From positions 3,348,001 through 3,412,000 of the forward strand of contig NC_069087.1 of the NCBI RefSeq assembly GCF_947172395.1: DNA of 64,000 nt. The letters are read 5' to 3'. The translations under genes were made by a program, and so were the position numbers. The notes under the pieces are model-generated. The model made no database searches, was not told the origin of the DNA, and saw only the letters and a list, made by a program, of their open reading frames with translations. Positions 21,618-32,503 of this stretch are shown one piece after another; within the stretch, counting starts at the first letter, position 1, and each line of letters starts with the position of its first letter. This stretch comes from Bicyclus anynana. Taxonomy: Eukaryota > Arthropoda > Insecta > Lepidoptera > Nymphalidae.

Positions 21618-21773
21618 AATGAAGATGGCGACCTATGGCCGCGCGGGGGTGGTGTTTGGGTTGCCATGGTGATATTTTGAAAAATTCCTATTAACTTTAA
21701 AAAACTGTGTCATTGGCTGTAGCATAGGAGTATACTACAATATGTTAATATAAAATCGGGTCGAGTGAAGCTG
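21618..21773 (-). repeat. DIRS left inverted terminal repeat
   Basis: 156 bp, inverted partner of 16575-16730 with no difference seen. It is followed by a left-end extension to about 21784 ending ATATAAT. Confidence 0.93.
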
Positions 21774-21784
21774 AGAAATATAAT

Positions 21785-23875
21785 GTAAAGTATAAACTGT
21801 TATTTGCTTCTGTTTCCTCGCGCTGATCTATCGATCGATGGATCTAGTATAATGAGCCACTCGAGCTTATTTAATTTACAATTGAAATTGTTGTGTTGGT
21901 CTAAAGCTAAAAGCTGCATTATTAGTTAGTGAAATCATCATCTTGTCAGAGGCTGATGTGTTATCATCATTAGTGTTATCGAGCTGTCCGTCGACGTAGT
22001 CGATCAAATTTTCAAATGCAATCACAAAACGTAATTTTTGAGGTTCCCGTAACTAAGATAATAAATCGATCCTTTCGGGACTACGTTTTTTGTACATCCG
22101 TCCATTTGTCTGTCGGTCTTTTGTATATTTATTATTATTATATTATTTGCCTTCCAACAAACCAAATGTGACCTGATCTAACGTCACAATATTTCGCCGG
22201 GGATAGAACACAGCACGTGACATCGAAATGTGAGGTAAAAATCCAATGCACATCGAGACAGTTAATATCGTACAAGTTTGGCTTTTCCTTTCCAAAGTTC
22301 ATGCGGCTAGGCGAGCAAAGTTACGTAATATCATCATGAACTTTCTCAGAGTCGGTAAATCAATTGACAAATTACAGACTCCGATGAAATGTGGATGAAA
22401 TGTTTATTGATAACTATTGAGACAGATGATTTGGTTTATATCATCGTCTACGAAAACGTTTGTGCATTTGGATCATTTGCTTTCTATGTTGACATCGATT
22501 GCTGATATTTATTTAGTTCATATCGTCTTCACATAAGAATTGTTTCTAGTTTTTTACCTTTTCGAAGTTTTCGAAGCTTACAAGACAGTAAGGAAAAAAT
22601 TAAATGTGCTCTATGAATAATTAATTTATTTTAAAGTTGAACGGCTGATTATGATGATCTTGATGAAATAACATTATTCATTTTCTATTCTTTACTATTT
22701 TATCGTCCAACTTCTCCTTTTAAAACCTACGCTTACTTTTAATCTTTTGTTTGACGATCTCAATAATATTCCCGTGCAAAGCAACGCATAGTTTAGTTGG
22801 AAGGTCGCTTAGAAAGTCATTCCCATTTGCTTTAACCTCTTACTGCTTTTACTGAGTAATTGGCCGATTGTTAATCATGCAATCGTCGTTTACGTAACCC
22901 AAGTCGACACTAATTATTCCTACACTTAACCTTTTATCAACTGCTTACCTTTTAAATCTAGAACAATACCTACGCTTAATTGCTCTCGTTTTTCATATCC
23001 ATTCAATCTTTAGGATAGTTTTCCACTAGAGCTACACGAAGTAGCGACGTTAAGCTATGATATTTACCAAGGACCAACTCATACGAAAGGTAAAGACCAA
23101 AGACCGAGTCTGCTTTAAGGTGTCTTTTACCTTTATGACATAAAGTAGTTGAAAACACTACTGCTTATTCTAAGTTTACACCCTAGGCTCACATCCGAAA
23201 TATATAGAGGCTTGGATTTTTTTCCTGGTGGTAATCTAGTCAAGCTAGTCAAGACTAATCATACTTGGCATTGACAAATAATTTGTGCTCGGTACGGTGG
23301 TTACAGGCATAAGTTGAATATATGTTTTCTACTAGGCACTACCATTACAGCCTGCATCACCACTAGTTACGTAGTGGAATTAAATCATCTTACCATTTAT
23401 AACAAAGCACACAACTTACAAGTGACTAATTAAATTGAACATTTTTTTTATTAATAAACTTCAAAGCCTCGCATAGTAAGAATGGTAAATCAGCTTTAGC
23501 AAGCTTAAAAGTGATTACATAAATGTTTACTGTAGTAATTGGCGTATCGATAATGAAAAGCGGTTCCATAGCAATACTTCATGTCTGTACCAAATGAAAT
23601 AGGTACCTACATTTACACAAACCTTGAAATTAAACAGAATATTTATAATACATTTATAAGTAGATCATTTATAATGTTAAGTTAGATTTTTCTTTGTCCT
23701 TTTGATAAAATAGTAATTTAAAACGTAAATTGTTATACAATTGATGAATTTATTAACTTATTAATCTTGGGGGTAAGTGGTTTCACATAATGATGTGATG
23801 ATTTTAGAAGAGCAACTGTTGAGCTTTCCGGCTGTTCTCAGTGGTCACACCACATTGGTCTCACCACCAAAATAG
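21785..23875. other. no gene recognised
   Basis: About 2 kb of non-coding, AT-rich DNA outside the DIRS-like element; nothing supported. Confidence 0.55.
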
Positions 23876-23972
23876 TGAATACACAATTTTGGTCTCTATT
23901 TTGAACCTATTAAAATAAACATCAAATTGATTGACAAAATGCTATTTTACCTACTGTGTGATCCACCAGTAA
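23876..23972 (+). repeat. dispersed repeat, copy 2 of a pair
   Basis: Partner of 637-755, sharing TATTAAAATAAACATCAAAT and the GTGATCCACCAGTAATAC end. Unassigned family. Confidence 0.7.
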
Positions 23973-26900
23973 TACTATAAAGAGAACAATTCCACGTTGC
24001 CAAACCTTGTCTATGAGTGGTGTGTAAGTACATTGTACACATAGCCTAACAGACAATAAACGTGAATAAAATCAAACTTTTAAATAATTGTGGTTGAAGA
24101 ACTACAGATTACATCCAACAAAAACCACAAAATTCCATCGATAAGGTCACCAATATTAAAGTCAAGGAAAGTAAATTGTATACCGTGAGGTTCCTCATGC
24201 CGAGCGATTTGTAAACGTCACATTCGGGTAGTTCCAGTCATAACCGACCAGCTATGTATGTCCTTGCTTTCCACTCAATGTCAATGGGAATGCGGTTCAG
24301 GTTGAGTGGTCCACCAACTGCAGTGGCGTCTGTATTAGGTTAATTTGCAGCAGATATAGTGGCCGTGATGGATAGTTTGACGCGCAGTATGCGCCTGCGC
24401 CGCACGCCCTCTGTCAAAGGTTAAACGCCCACTTTGTGCACGATTTCCCCCTCTCTATTGATTTTACAGTCGATTACGGCTCCTATCTCTCGGATATCTT
24501 TTTTATCTTCTAAGATTATCTATTTAATATAAATCTCGGTGTCTTATTAAACTGAACTGTATAAATGATTATCTGGTTTTATTTTTGTGGTTATGTCTTT
24601 GGGACATTTCTTTTTCAGAACATTTTGTTATGAATCTCATTTTCATAAATCATGACATTATACTTTTCTCGATAATAAACACAACATCAAGAAGAAGACC
24701 AATGTGTTCATAATTAAAATGTATGGGTGTGCCTTTGTTTATAATGTCCGTATATCTAAATCGTTGAATAAATTCTAGCATGTTTAATAATTTGCATGAA
24801 AGGGGTAAAAATATGGATAATACTTTCTATGGACAACCCATTGTTTGTCAAGAATTTAATGGAAGGAATCGTCCTAGAAATACTATTATAATACCTTAAT
24901 GTGTACATGGTTGGGTTTTGGTTCAAACATTAATACTGGACTATTCTGGACTCTTAGATGATGTAAGGCTAGACTGTTAATTCATAAATGACCGCCAGCC
25001 ACGTTACATTCAATGCATATAAAATATGTTCCTCAATTTCCATTGTATCTGTGATATTGTTTGCGAAAATTATTACTGTGAATGTGCGCATCTCGGCATT
25101 AGACTTCCTTGCTGCTTCATACTTCAGTAGCTTTGTTCAGTAGCAAAGTTCCGTTATCATTATGATTGTCCTGTTGCTTCTTGTGGGTAGGTTTCTTAGT
25201 TTCCTAGTTACTAGTATCACTAATAAGATAATACTAGGATTTGTCCTGTGTGTAGTTCACCATGTCACATTATTTTTTCCAACATAACAGGACTTTTTAG
25301 AATTGAAACTATCGTGTGTATTTATTACTTAATAGGCGAGCATACTCCGACATTGTGTCACGTAAGTTTTAGCCGTGTTTTATAGTACAGTAATAACGGA
25401 AGTTATTGCATACATCAGTTTCGTCAATGCTTTCCGATAAATTAATTGAAAGGCATATTTTTTCGAACATGATATAAAAATATGTGTGTGAGAAAAAACA
25501 GAGACATTACAAGAAAAAGTCGTCTTCATCAAAACAAAAAAATGTTTTTTTTAGTAGTAAATTACCACTCCGTAACACGTCTAAAATGTATTCATACCAT
25601 TTATATTACTTAAAGCACTTTACCTACTCATAGCAAAAATGCGAGATATGGCATCTAGACGGCGTTACAAGTAAAAGTAAAAGTTTAAAGAGGAGGAAAG
25701 ACGCCTGATTGCCAAATATTGTAAACTAATTTTCTAATAGTGATCATAAAATATTTCTATTCTTCTAAAATTCGGACACACAATATCAGCTCTACTGGTA
25801 GTAGCATATTCGTTACCTCTATCGCGTATCATGCTCGAATGTTTGCAGATAAAGTCAATAAATAACACCATGATGTCGACCCTGTCTGCTACCGGCTCTA
25901 ACGTATACAAGTATGTTACGTACAATTTATTGTACCTATCAATATTACGATTGAACTATTGGCCATAAACAGCCCCGTCACACGTTACGATTCCTGTTTG
26001 ATCTAATTCGATATCTACAAGACATAATATATCATGTCACCTTGTTTTATATTTCCGTACCTTGTGTTTGAAAATTACAATTCACATATTATATCAGTAG
26101 TAATAGAGCTCTTTGTGACAGCTGAACCCATAAAGTTCTACTTGAATGTTTGTTTTTGCCGCCACTACCTACTGTGGTTCAATCTAAGGTAATGGTTGCA
26201 GATGAACTTCAAACACATTAAGCTAAACACATGAAGTCGTGGTTGAAGTGTTGCTCTGTTAGATGCGATGGGGCATCTCTATTCTACATGTCTCGTCCAC
26301 TATTCTTACAGTTTTTTTTTTTTAATATTTTCATTTCCTTATATTATAGCGTCTAAATTATCTCAAAGAACTTTATGTATATATCAAATCAGTATAGTTT
26401 ATATTACATTAGCCAAGTATCAGGACCACCCAGTCGGGCATGCGCTATAGTTTATCTTATTTCCTGATGCAAATTATTGTAAATGCGTGCTTTCATCATT
26501 CGGCTTAAGTGTGACGATATAGGATACTAACCTCAATATTGAATTGAGGTTATTAACATTATACTAGCAGATACTAGTTGGTAATGTTCTGATATGAAAA
26601 CATTAATAGAACATCAGATGAAATTCTGAATTTCTCGAATTGATCGTACTGTGGAACTGTCATTAATTTATTGCATTTTAATGTTACACTAAAGAATTTA
26701 ATCAAAACTTTAGTACCTGTATTCTTCTACATGTCTTACTATAGTATTGTTTTGTGGAACAAGTCAATTGTCTGAGGAAACAATATCCGTTTACTTTCCA
26801 CTTACGAAAACCGCAACTTGATCTAACGCTAACCCTCTATCTCCGAGTTCTCTTTGCGAAATGCCCTCGATGGTAATCTTCAGCCAAGTGAATATGTTCG

Positions 26901-27868
26901 GGTGAAACTTATGAAAGTCTACTGGTGGTTAAATGATTAATCGAGTACAAAATGTATTGCTGTATCTACATACAACCAAAGACTGCTTTTGAATTTTATC
27001 TCATGTTTAATGGCGTTTCTATTTCATTAGTGGTTGACGATAAACTGTTTTAAATCTGTATATACAGTATCTCATATTTCTTTAGAGGTTGCTACATGTG
27101 CGCGCCGAATTTTTGATTTTTTTTTCTAATTTTTTTAATAATAATGTCCTTCTTGAAGAAGGTTCCTTCACCTTGATCACGAAACTTTCATGTTATAAAC
27201 CGTGATTTCAGTAAAGAAACAAACCTTCCTCTTCTTTGATTTGATTTGCTTGTACAACCTAACCAAATAATATTCCGAGCTTTAGAACCTATCTAAATGT
27301 TTTTTGATCTAAAATATTTGGCTTTACATTGGCCATTTACTCGTTATATTTCTTTATAAGATAGACATAGGTGGTAAGTAGCAACAAATTTATACGAGAA
27401 CAACAAACTGAATGAGTGTTCCAAGACTTTTGGGAGAAACTCTGTTTTATTATGTAAGTACTAAATACATGTATCGGTTATTCTTTAAGCATATCCGTTA
27501 CAAGTCATTACGCAGTAAACAATGTGGTTACCAAACTATATTGCACAGTGAAACCTACTGGAGCAAGCTGGCGAGCGTGGGCGGTATTGTTTCTGTGATT
27601 ACTTCCTAGCCGAGCGAATAGTGCAAGTCAGGTTGTTTTGCACTAGAGGAAAAAGTATTAATGACTAAATGTTTCGTAATATCTGCTGGTTGCATCCCGT
27701 GGCCATATTGTAATTATTTATTGGAATATAAATTATAATTTATCATTGTCAAATCTTCCAATGGCTTGCCAAATACTACAGGTACCGTTTCGTCTGTAAC
27801 AACAAACACCGTTCTTTCCGGTCAGGCGTTTTGACTTTCAAATTCCGAATTGCACGGACTAAAGTAAC
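23973..27868. other. long stretch without gene or clear repeat
   Basis: Nearly 4 kb with no recognised mobile element, the least repeat-laden part of the window. Short features: a GC-rich patch at about 24370-24440 (GACGCGCAGTATGCGCCTGC) and a 10-bp-stem hairpin at about 26530-26554 (TAACCTCAAT / ATTGAGGTTA). It could be single-copy intergenic or intronic DNA. Confidence 0.5.
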
Positions 27869-28143
27869 CCCCCGTAACTTCTGGGTCATTACTTTGTTCT
27901 GGCGCAGCTGGTGTTATTTATCTCGTTATTTTTTTTTGTCTGTTATTTCCAAAACAGTTATGATTGATAATAACTAAGAGAGAAAATTTTCGTAAGTTCA
28001 CTGCGAGTATGTCCGCAAAATTTTCCATATAACTCCTCGGTCATTACTTTGTACTGGCGTAGTTGGTGTTATTTATCTCGTCAATTCTTTTCTTGTCTGT
28101 TCTTCCCACAACCGTTATGATTGAAATTAAATAAGAGAGAAAT
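27869..28143 (+). repeat. diverged 155-bp tandem duplication
   Basis: Two copies with markers at 27885 and 28040. They share GTCATTACTTTGT, a GGTGTTATTTATCTCGT block, a CCACAACCGTTATGATTGA-like block and AAGAGAGAAA. Divergence is moderate. There is no coding content. Confidence 0.75.
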
Positions 28144-28775
28144 TTCTCTTTCTTCCCTCCCTTGATTCAGGGCACAGGCTTTGTACATCCTAGTAATTCA
28201 ACGTGCGCATGCCTCTTGGATTTACTCCTCTCCGCAAAAGTAACATATTTCCTGCGAGTAGGGGCAATCGTACCGTATTTAGAAGACGTCACAATGATTG
28301 CATCCGACTATACCTACATTAAGGATTAGTTGACGAAGCGCCTTCCAGTGATCCAGGAGTAGCATCATGCTATAAACGACAAACTGAAACAAGGGAGCTA
28401 TAAATTGTTCTCGGAGTCTCTAAAGAGCTAATGCTCTCAGACAAGTCTCTTAACTAATGGCCGCGGCTGTGCTCGTAGGTTATGAATAACGACCGAACCG
28501 AAAGGCCGTGGGTGTAGGGCACTTCCTGTTCCACCCACGGGGACAATGCAGCAGAAGCACTAAGTCTAGAATAATTGTTCTGAACTGTTCTCATGCCCGT
28601 TCACAGTACCTATGCGATGTTTTAAACCAACTCTTTTGACCGACTTCGAAGAATGAGGTTCGGTATTCGACTCGTATTTGTGTAAGTACGCGGTTTTCTC
28701 AACTGCTAATCCCTAATCCGATCTCTATTGCGTTTTCGTTATCTGAATAAAAATTATTAGGGAAGGTGTTAAAGT
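28144..28775. other. no gene recognised
   Basis: Non-coding. A short scrap at about 28637-28672 resembles the ACCGACTTCCAAAAAGGAGG repeat start. A 9-bp stem CCGTGGGTG / CACCCACGG lies at about 28506-28540. Confidence 0.5.
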
Positions 28776-28776
28776 C

Positions 28777-28926
28777 GCCATTGACGGTCAAATATTCTCA
28801 AGTTTATAAAAGCAAACGGCAGTACGCACGCGGCATACTATACAAGTCATGTACGCAGTGACCAACACACGATCAATTATAGTCGTGGGTGCTACAGAAA
28901 CATGAGAATAATTGACCGTTTGTGGC
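28777..28926 (-). mobile_element. MITE, GACGGTCAA-type ends
   Basis: A 142-150 bp element with imperfect terminal inverted repeats of about 25 bp (TTGACGGTCAAATATTCTCA at 28781 against AGAATAATTGACCGTTTG at 28905). It is homologous, in opposite orientation, to 47018-47161, sharing GTAGCACCCACGACTATAA-like and CGTGTGTTGGTC blocks. It is non-coding. The superfamily is unassigned because no unambiguous target-site duplication is visible. Confidence 0.85.
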
Positions 28927-29413
28927 TAGCATTAGTGTATATTTTGAAGTTGTTTACTCATTGGAATATTTCTTATTGTATTTACAAATCCACATTCACC
29001 ATAGATTGAGTTGGAAGTGACACTTTAAGAAAAATAAAAGTGCATATTATTTTTACCTTTATTTTACCTGTTATTTGCTATTAGACCGATTTAAAAATAA
29101 CTGATTTTACTAAAGAAACCTCACATAATGGTCCAGTAGCATAATGAGTGGTTATATCGAAGCGAATTTCAAATGATCTTTAAACAAATGATGGAGTGCA
29201 GCACCTCCTATTAGGTAAAGTATAACGTGAAGTTGGTACTTGTGCGTACAGCCTTAGGACATTTTTCACCGCGCCGCGACTAAATTATAGGCGTTCGTCG
29301 TATGCAGCAAAATGAGCCGATGATATACATCTACTTTTACACGTTCCAAGCGTTCTTGTGTGATGGTCCATATAACGGACTTACGTTTATAACGAGTCCG
29401 TAAAATTTTTCAC
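28927..29413. other. no gene recognised
   Basis: Non-coding DNA between two MITEs. Confidence 0.55.
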
Positions 29414-29699
29414 AATGGGGATGATGACTAGGTTTGAATATATTGATTTTTATGATACATTCGGGTAAATAAGGTCAATGTTAACTAATTTATACATAAA
29501 AAGCAAAGATTATCTGGATATTTGCAAAATAAATAAGATTATAAAATTTTAAAATCTATTAAATTTTTTTTATCGTAATTAGATGAAAATTCATACAGTT
29601 TTAGCTTCCTTACATTAAATGTGACATTTTACAAAATTGCTTTGCTATTAGTATACTCTTAATTTATATACAATTTAAAAATCTGTCATCATCCCTATT
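29414..29699. mobile_element. MITE with GGGATGATGAC ends
   Basis: 286 bp bounded by inverted AATGGGGATGATGAC (29414-29428) and GTCATCATCCCTATT (29685-29699), 14 of 15 matching. The interior is AT-rich with no reading frame. Target-site duplication is unclear. Confidence 0.65.
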
Positions 29700-30000
29700 A
29701 GCCATTTTTACAATTCGGATATCTTCTTTCCGAAAAGCGCGGTGATTGTCGACCCCCACTAAGTTAACCGAGGTAATCAAGCGGGTAATTCCTTGGAGCT
29801 TCTTCTTTGAGGCTTTGTCCAGTTGTGGACGTATATTGGCTGATAATGATGATTAATAATATGTATATTTCTTTAACCTTTTTTTCTGGTGTTTAAAGAG
29901 TCAAAACAAGGTCAATCAATTCGTACATTGACTTTTACTAGTATAATAATATTATGTAGTTTAATTTAGCAGTAGTATTTTTTTTATTAAGATCTAATAC
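29700..30000. other. no gene; possible LINE tail scrap
   Basis: TTGGCTGATAATGATGATTA at about 29838 resembles the simple-repeat tail region of RTE-type LINEs. It is too short to assign. Confidence 0.4.
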
Positions 30001-30004
30001 AGTA

Positions 30005-30120
30005 AGGAACTTAAGCTAACTTATCCTAATAACTATACAAAACATGCCCACGTGGAAAGATGGAAAGAATCCTGGCTGCATTTCCGCGCTGGGCAGCGAG
30101 GCTGATCTTTGTGCAAAGAA
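30005..30120 (-). pseudogene. unassigned repeat ORF, C-terminal end
   Basis: The minus strand encodes ISLAAQRGNAARILSIFPRG and HVLYSY, then a stop. A GTTATTAGGATAAGTTAG 3' flank leads to AAGTTCCTT. A second copy at 54010-54165 (plus) encodes a nearly identical end (ISLAVQRGNAASILATIPRG, HDLYSY, stop) with the same 3' flank. Conserved protein plus conserved 3' region implies a mobile element family, probably a LINE, but I cannot name it. An inverted duplication at 30123-30218 interrupts its upstream side. Confidence 0.65.
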
Positions 30121-30122
30121 TG

Positions 30123-30218
30123 AGTCACAAAAAACTCTAATACTACTATTGAGGACTGGCGACAGAAGGGCTATTCTGTCGCCAGTCCTCAATAGTAGTA
30201 TTAGAGATTTTTGTGACT
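30123..30218. repeat. 45-bp-arm palindrome with 6-nt loop
   Basis: The arms 30123-30167 and 30174-30218 are inverted copies with one mismatch (GAGGACTGGCGACAGAA against its complement), with loop GGGCTA. Compared with the related repeat at 54010, the right arm is the original (GACAGAAGGGCT order in that copy's orientation). The left arm is an extra inverted copy. Confidence 0.95.
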
Positions 30219-31174
30219 GAGCTTGTCTGGGGACGTAGATATTACCTATGTGCTGATTTCTACCGTCAAGCGGTGTTCCCGTGCCCCGGTCTGATGAGTA
30301 GGGTTGCCAAAGAAATGTGACTAGCGGATTAGAAGTTTGACGCATACTATACGTACTTTATTGTCTTTGCAAGTACCCAATAGAGCGTTTACCCGATTAT
30401 CAAAATCGCACTACTCAATAAAAAGTTGTACTTGGGTTTTACACTCCAAAATGTTTCTGATTTAAAATAATATCAAGAAACAAACTGAACAAAAATAAAA
30501 TCGTCAAAATCGGAGCTGTTTCTGAGGACTTCCTGCGTTTGCTTGTTTCATGTATTATTTGACTCCATTAAAGTGTCCCGTACTTATTCCGCTCGGCGCT
30601 TGTCCCTCGAGCCGGCGCGTTGTCAGTGAAGACCAGTAGCCGACGACTTTCTCCGCCCGTGTCTGGAACACGAATTTCGACTAATAGTATGAATTATTGC
30701 AGCGGCTGTCCCCCGCCATTTATTGTAACAATGCATTTCCACGCTACTGTGTGGGTTTCTAGTTTATTATTGACAAATCGAAAATTATTTCCCCCGCTTT
30801 CTAAACCATCGCTAGGCTTACTATAGGCAACGGTTTTGTTGTGTTTAATTATTATTTAATTAATAAGTAAGTAACTTATATTAGGGAAGCTCGGGATTCT
30901 ACCACATCTTTATCTGACGTGCTGGTTGAGTATTTCTGAAGTTAGTTTTTTTTTGGTTGCCCTAAACGTACCCACCAATATTAAGGGTTCATGCTTGGTG
31001 GAGGTACTGAACAATGTGCAAGGTATACTTACTCCCGATGTTCATCTGTCGCGCTCGACTAGCTGCAAAAATTCCGTCTTCGGCTCCCCTACTACGAGTA
31101 TTATCTTGGTGACATTGTTATATGCAAATTCTCATATTGCTCATACTGCTTTTGTAGGCTGTTAAGTGAGCTAG
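30219..31174. other. no gene; possible regulatory patch
   Basis: No gene recognised. About 30580-30800 is repeat-free and GC-balanced with ATTATTGACAAATCG and ATTATTGCAGCGGCTG motifs. Whether it is regulatory cannot be judged from one sequence. Confidence 0.4.
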
Positions 31175-31495
31175 TGCTGGCCGTGATAGTCCAGTGGCTA
31201 TGACCTCTGCCTCCGATTCTGGAGGGTTTAGGTTCGAATTCGGTCCGGGGCTTGCACCTCCAACTTTTCAGTTGTGCGCATTTTCAGAAATTAAATAATG
31301 TCTCAAACGGTAAAGGAAAAACATCGTGAGAAAACCTGAAAATTTTCTTAATTCTCTGCGTGTGTGAAGTCTGCCAATCCGCATTGGACCAGCGTGGTGG
31401 ACTATATAGCCTAACTCCTCTCATTCTGAGAGGAGACTCGAGCTCAGCAGTGAGTCGAATATGGGTTGATAATCATGATCATGATGAATGCTGGC
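31175..31495 (+). mobile_element. SINE family A, full length with 7-bp TSD
   Basis: The element at 31182-31488 is flanked by TGCTGGC (31175-31181 and 31489-31495). The head CGTGATAGTCCAGTGGCTAT matches an RNA polymerase III A-box, and GGTTCGAATTC at about 31231 is the B-box. The body has GCACCTCCAACTTTTCAGTT, AACATCGTGAGAAAACC, GTCTGCCAATCCGCATT and CTCTCATTCTGAGAGGAGAC, with a degenerate ATGATCATGATGA tail. This is the best reference copy of family A in the window. Confidence 0.92.
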
Positions 31496-32252
31496 AATCA
31501 TCCATTGCGTTGTCATTGCAGGTATGTTTTATGATTTGTTTGGCGACTGATTCCGATGTTCGTATTCTAAACAAAGCAACTTATTTCGAAAGCTGTTTTG
31601 TATTTTTAAATATATTTAAAAAGTATAATAACGTAATTGGATAATCGTTTTCGACGTTAAATTGCCGCCCGGGCGATAATACTAAAAGTATCATTATGCT
31701 GTCTGGCGCATTTATGCAAATGAATGTCTTAATTTAATTGCGTACGCTCCTGGCTCGAGATCGTTAGATAATGTAATAACTATGGGCTTGAAACTGATAG
31801 CTGGCGTATTGTGTCTGCAAATTGTGCTATTATGACAAACGATGAAGAAATTGGCTATTTAGAAAGTATTAAATTAAAACTAAATAGGTAAAGAAGAAAG
31901 AAAGAACAAACATTTATTCTAAAATGTGTGCCACAAGGGCCACACTAAACACCTTAACACTATTGTAGTGCAGATACTTCGACCACTTGGGCAAGTCAAA
32001 ACCAAAAGTAGTCTAAGCAACAGAGCACCACTGGACTCCGTGCCACGAAACAAGTCCCCTAATGTCTTAATGGCGCTCATTGTCATTTGGTAATGGCGGT
32101 CTTATTGTCGTTTGTGTTAGGCGCTGTCAATTTTATTTCAGGTTTTAACCGCGGGACTTCTTTCGTGGCACGTATTCTATGTCATGTTTGGCACAACCTA
32201 AGATAGCATTGTACTCGTATTAAGAAATAATTCAAAATAGTTATTTTAGTTA
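31496..32252. other. no gene; octamer-bearing patch
   Basis: Non-coding. About 31655-31830 is GC-balanced and repeat-free, with the octamer ATGCAAAT at 31714-31721 inside ATTTATGCAAATGAATG. It is a weak regulatory candidate. Confidence 0.4.
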
Positions 32253-32503
32253 CATTTTTTTATTCTTTACAAGTTAGCCCTTGACTACAACAATCTCACC
32301 TGATAGTAAGTGATGATGCAATCTAAGATGGAAGCAGGCTAACTTGTTAGGAGGAGGATGAAAATCCACACCCCTTTCGGTTTCTACTCGACATCGTACC
32401 GAAACGCTAAATCGCTTGGCGCTTTAGCGTACGGTACGCTTGTCTTTGTCGGTAGGGTAACTAGCCACGGCCAAAGCCTCCCACCAGACCTGGAGCAATT
32501 TTT
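32253..32503 (-). mobile_element. SINE family B, 5'-truncated
   Basis: The complement shows GGTGGGAGGCTTTGGCCGTG, a GGCTAGTTACCCTACCG block, a CGATGTCGAGTAGAAACCGA-type block, GGTGTGGATTTTCATCC and ACTATCAGGTGAGATTG, then an ACTTGTAAAGAATA tail and A-run. The pol III head is missing. Confidence 0.87.

Larger units (their letters stand above)
16518..21784 (-). mobile_element. DIRS1-type tyrosine-recombinase retrotransposon
   Basis: A 5267-bp element transcribed on the minus strand. Both ends carry a 156-bp inverted repeat (16575-16730 and 21618-21773) that I read as identical. Near the 3' end an internal complementary region (16819-16941) repeats the complement of the 78-bp right end (16518-16595) and of the 50-bp left end (21735-21784), fused together. 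This split arrangement is characteristic of DIRS1 elements, which replicate through a circle and integrate by a tyrosine recombinase. Coding remnants in order are: a basic gag-like N-terminus, a gag-like middle, reverse transcriptase, RNase H, a C-terminal pol segment, and tyrosine recombinase. All are broken by stops, shifts and deletions. A 1.17 kb tandem array lies after the first gag-like block. The two ends share ATTAT, so the exact boundary is ambiguous by up to 5 bp. Confidence 0.93.

Noticed and set aside
16575..21773. Maverick/Polinton or DNA transposon with long inverted repeats
   Set aside because: The internal coding remnants are reverse transcriptase, RNase H and tyrosine recombinase; no transposase, polymerase B or capsid segment is seen.
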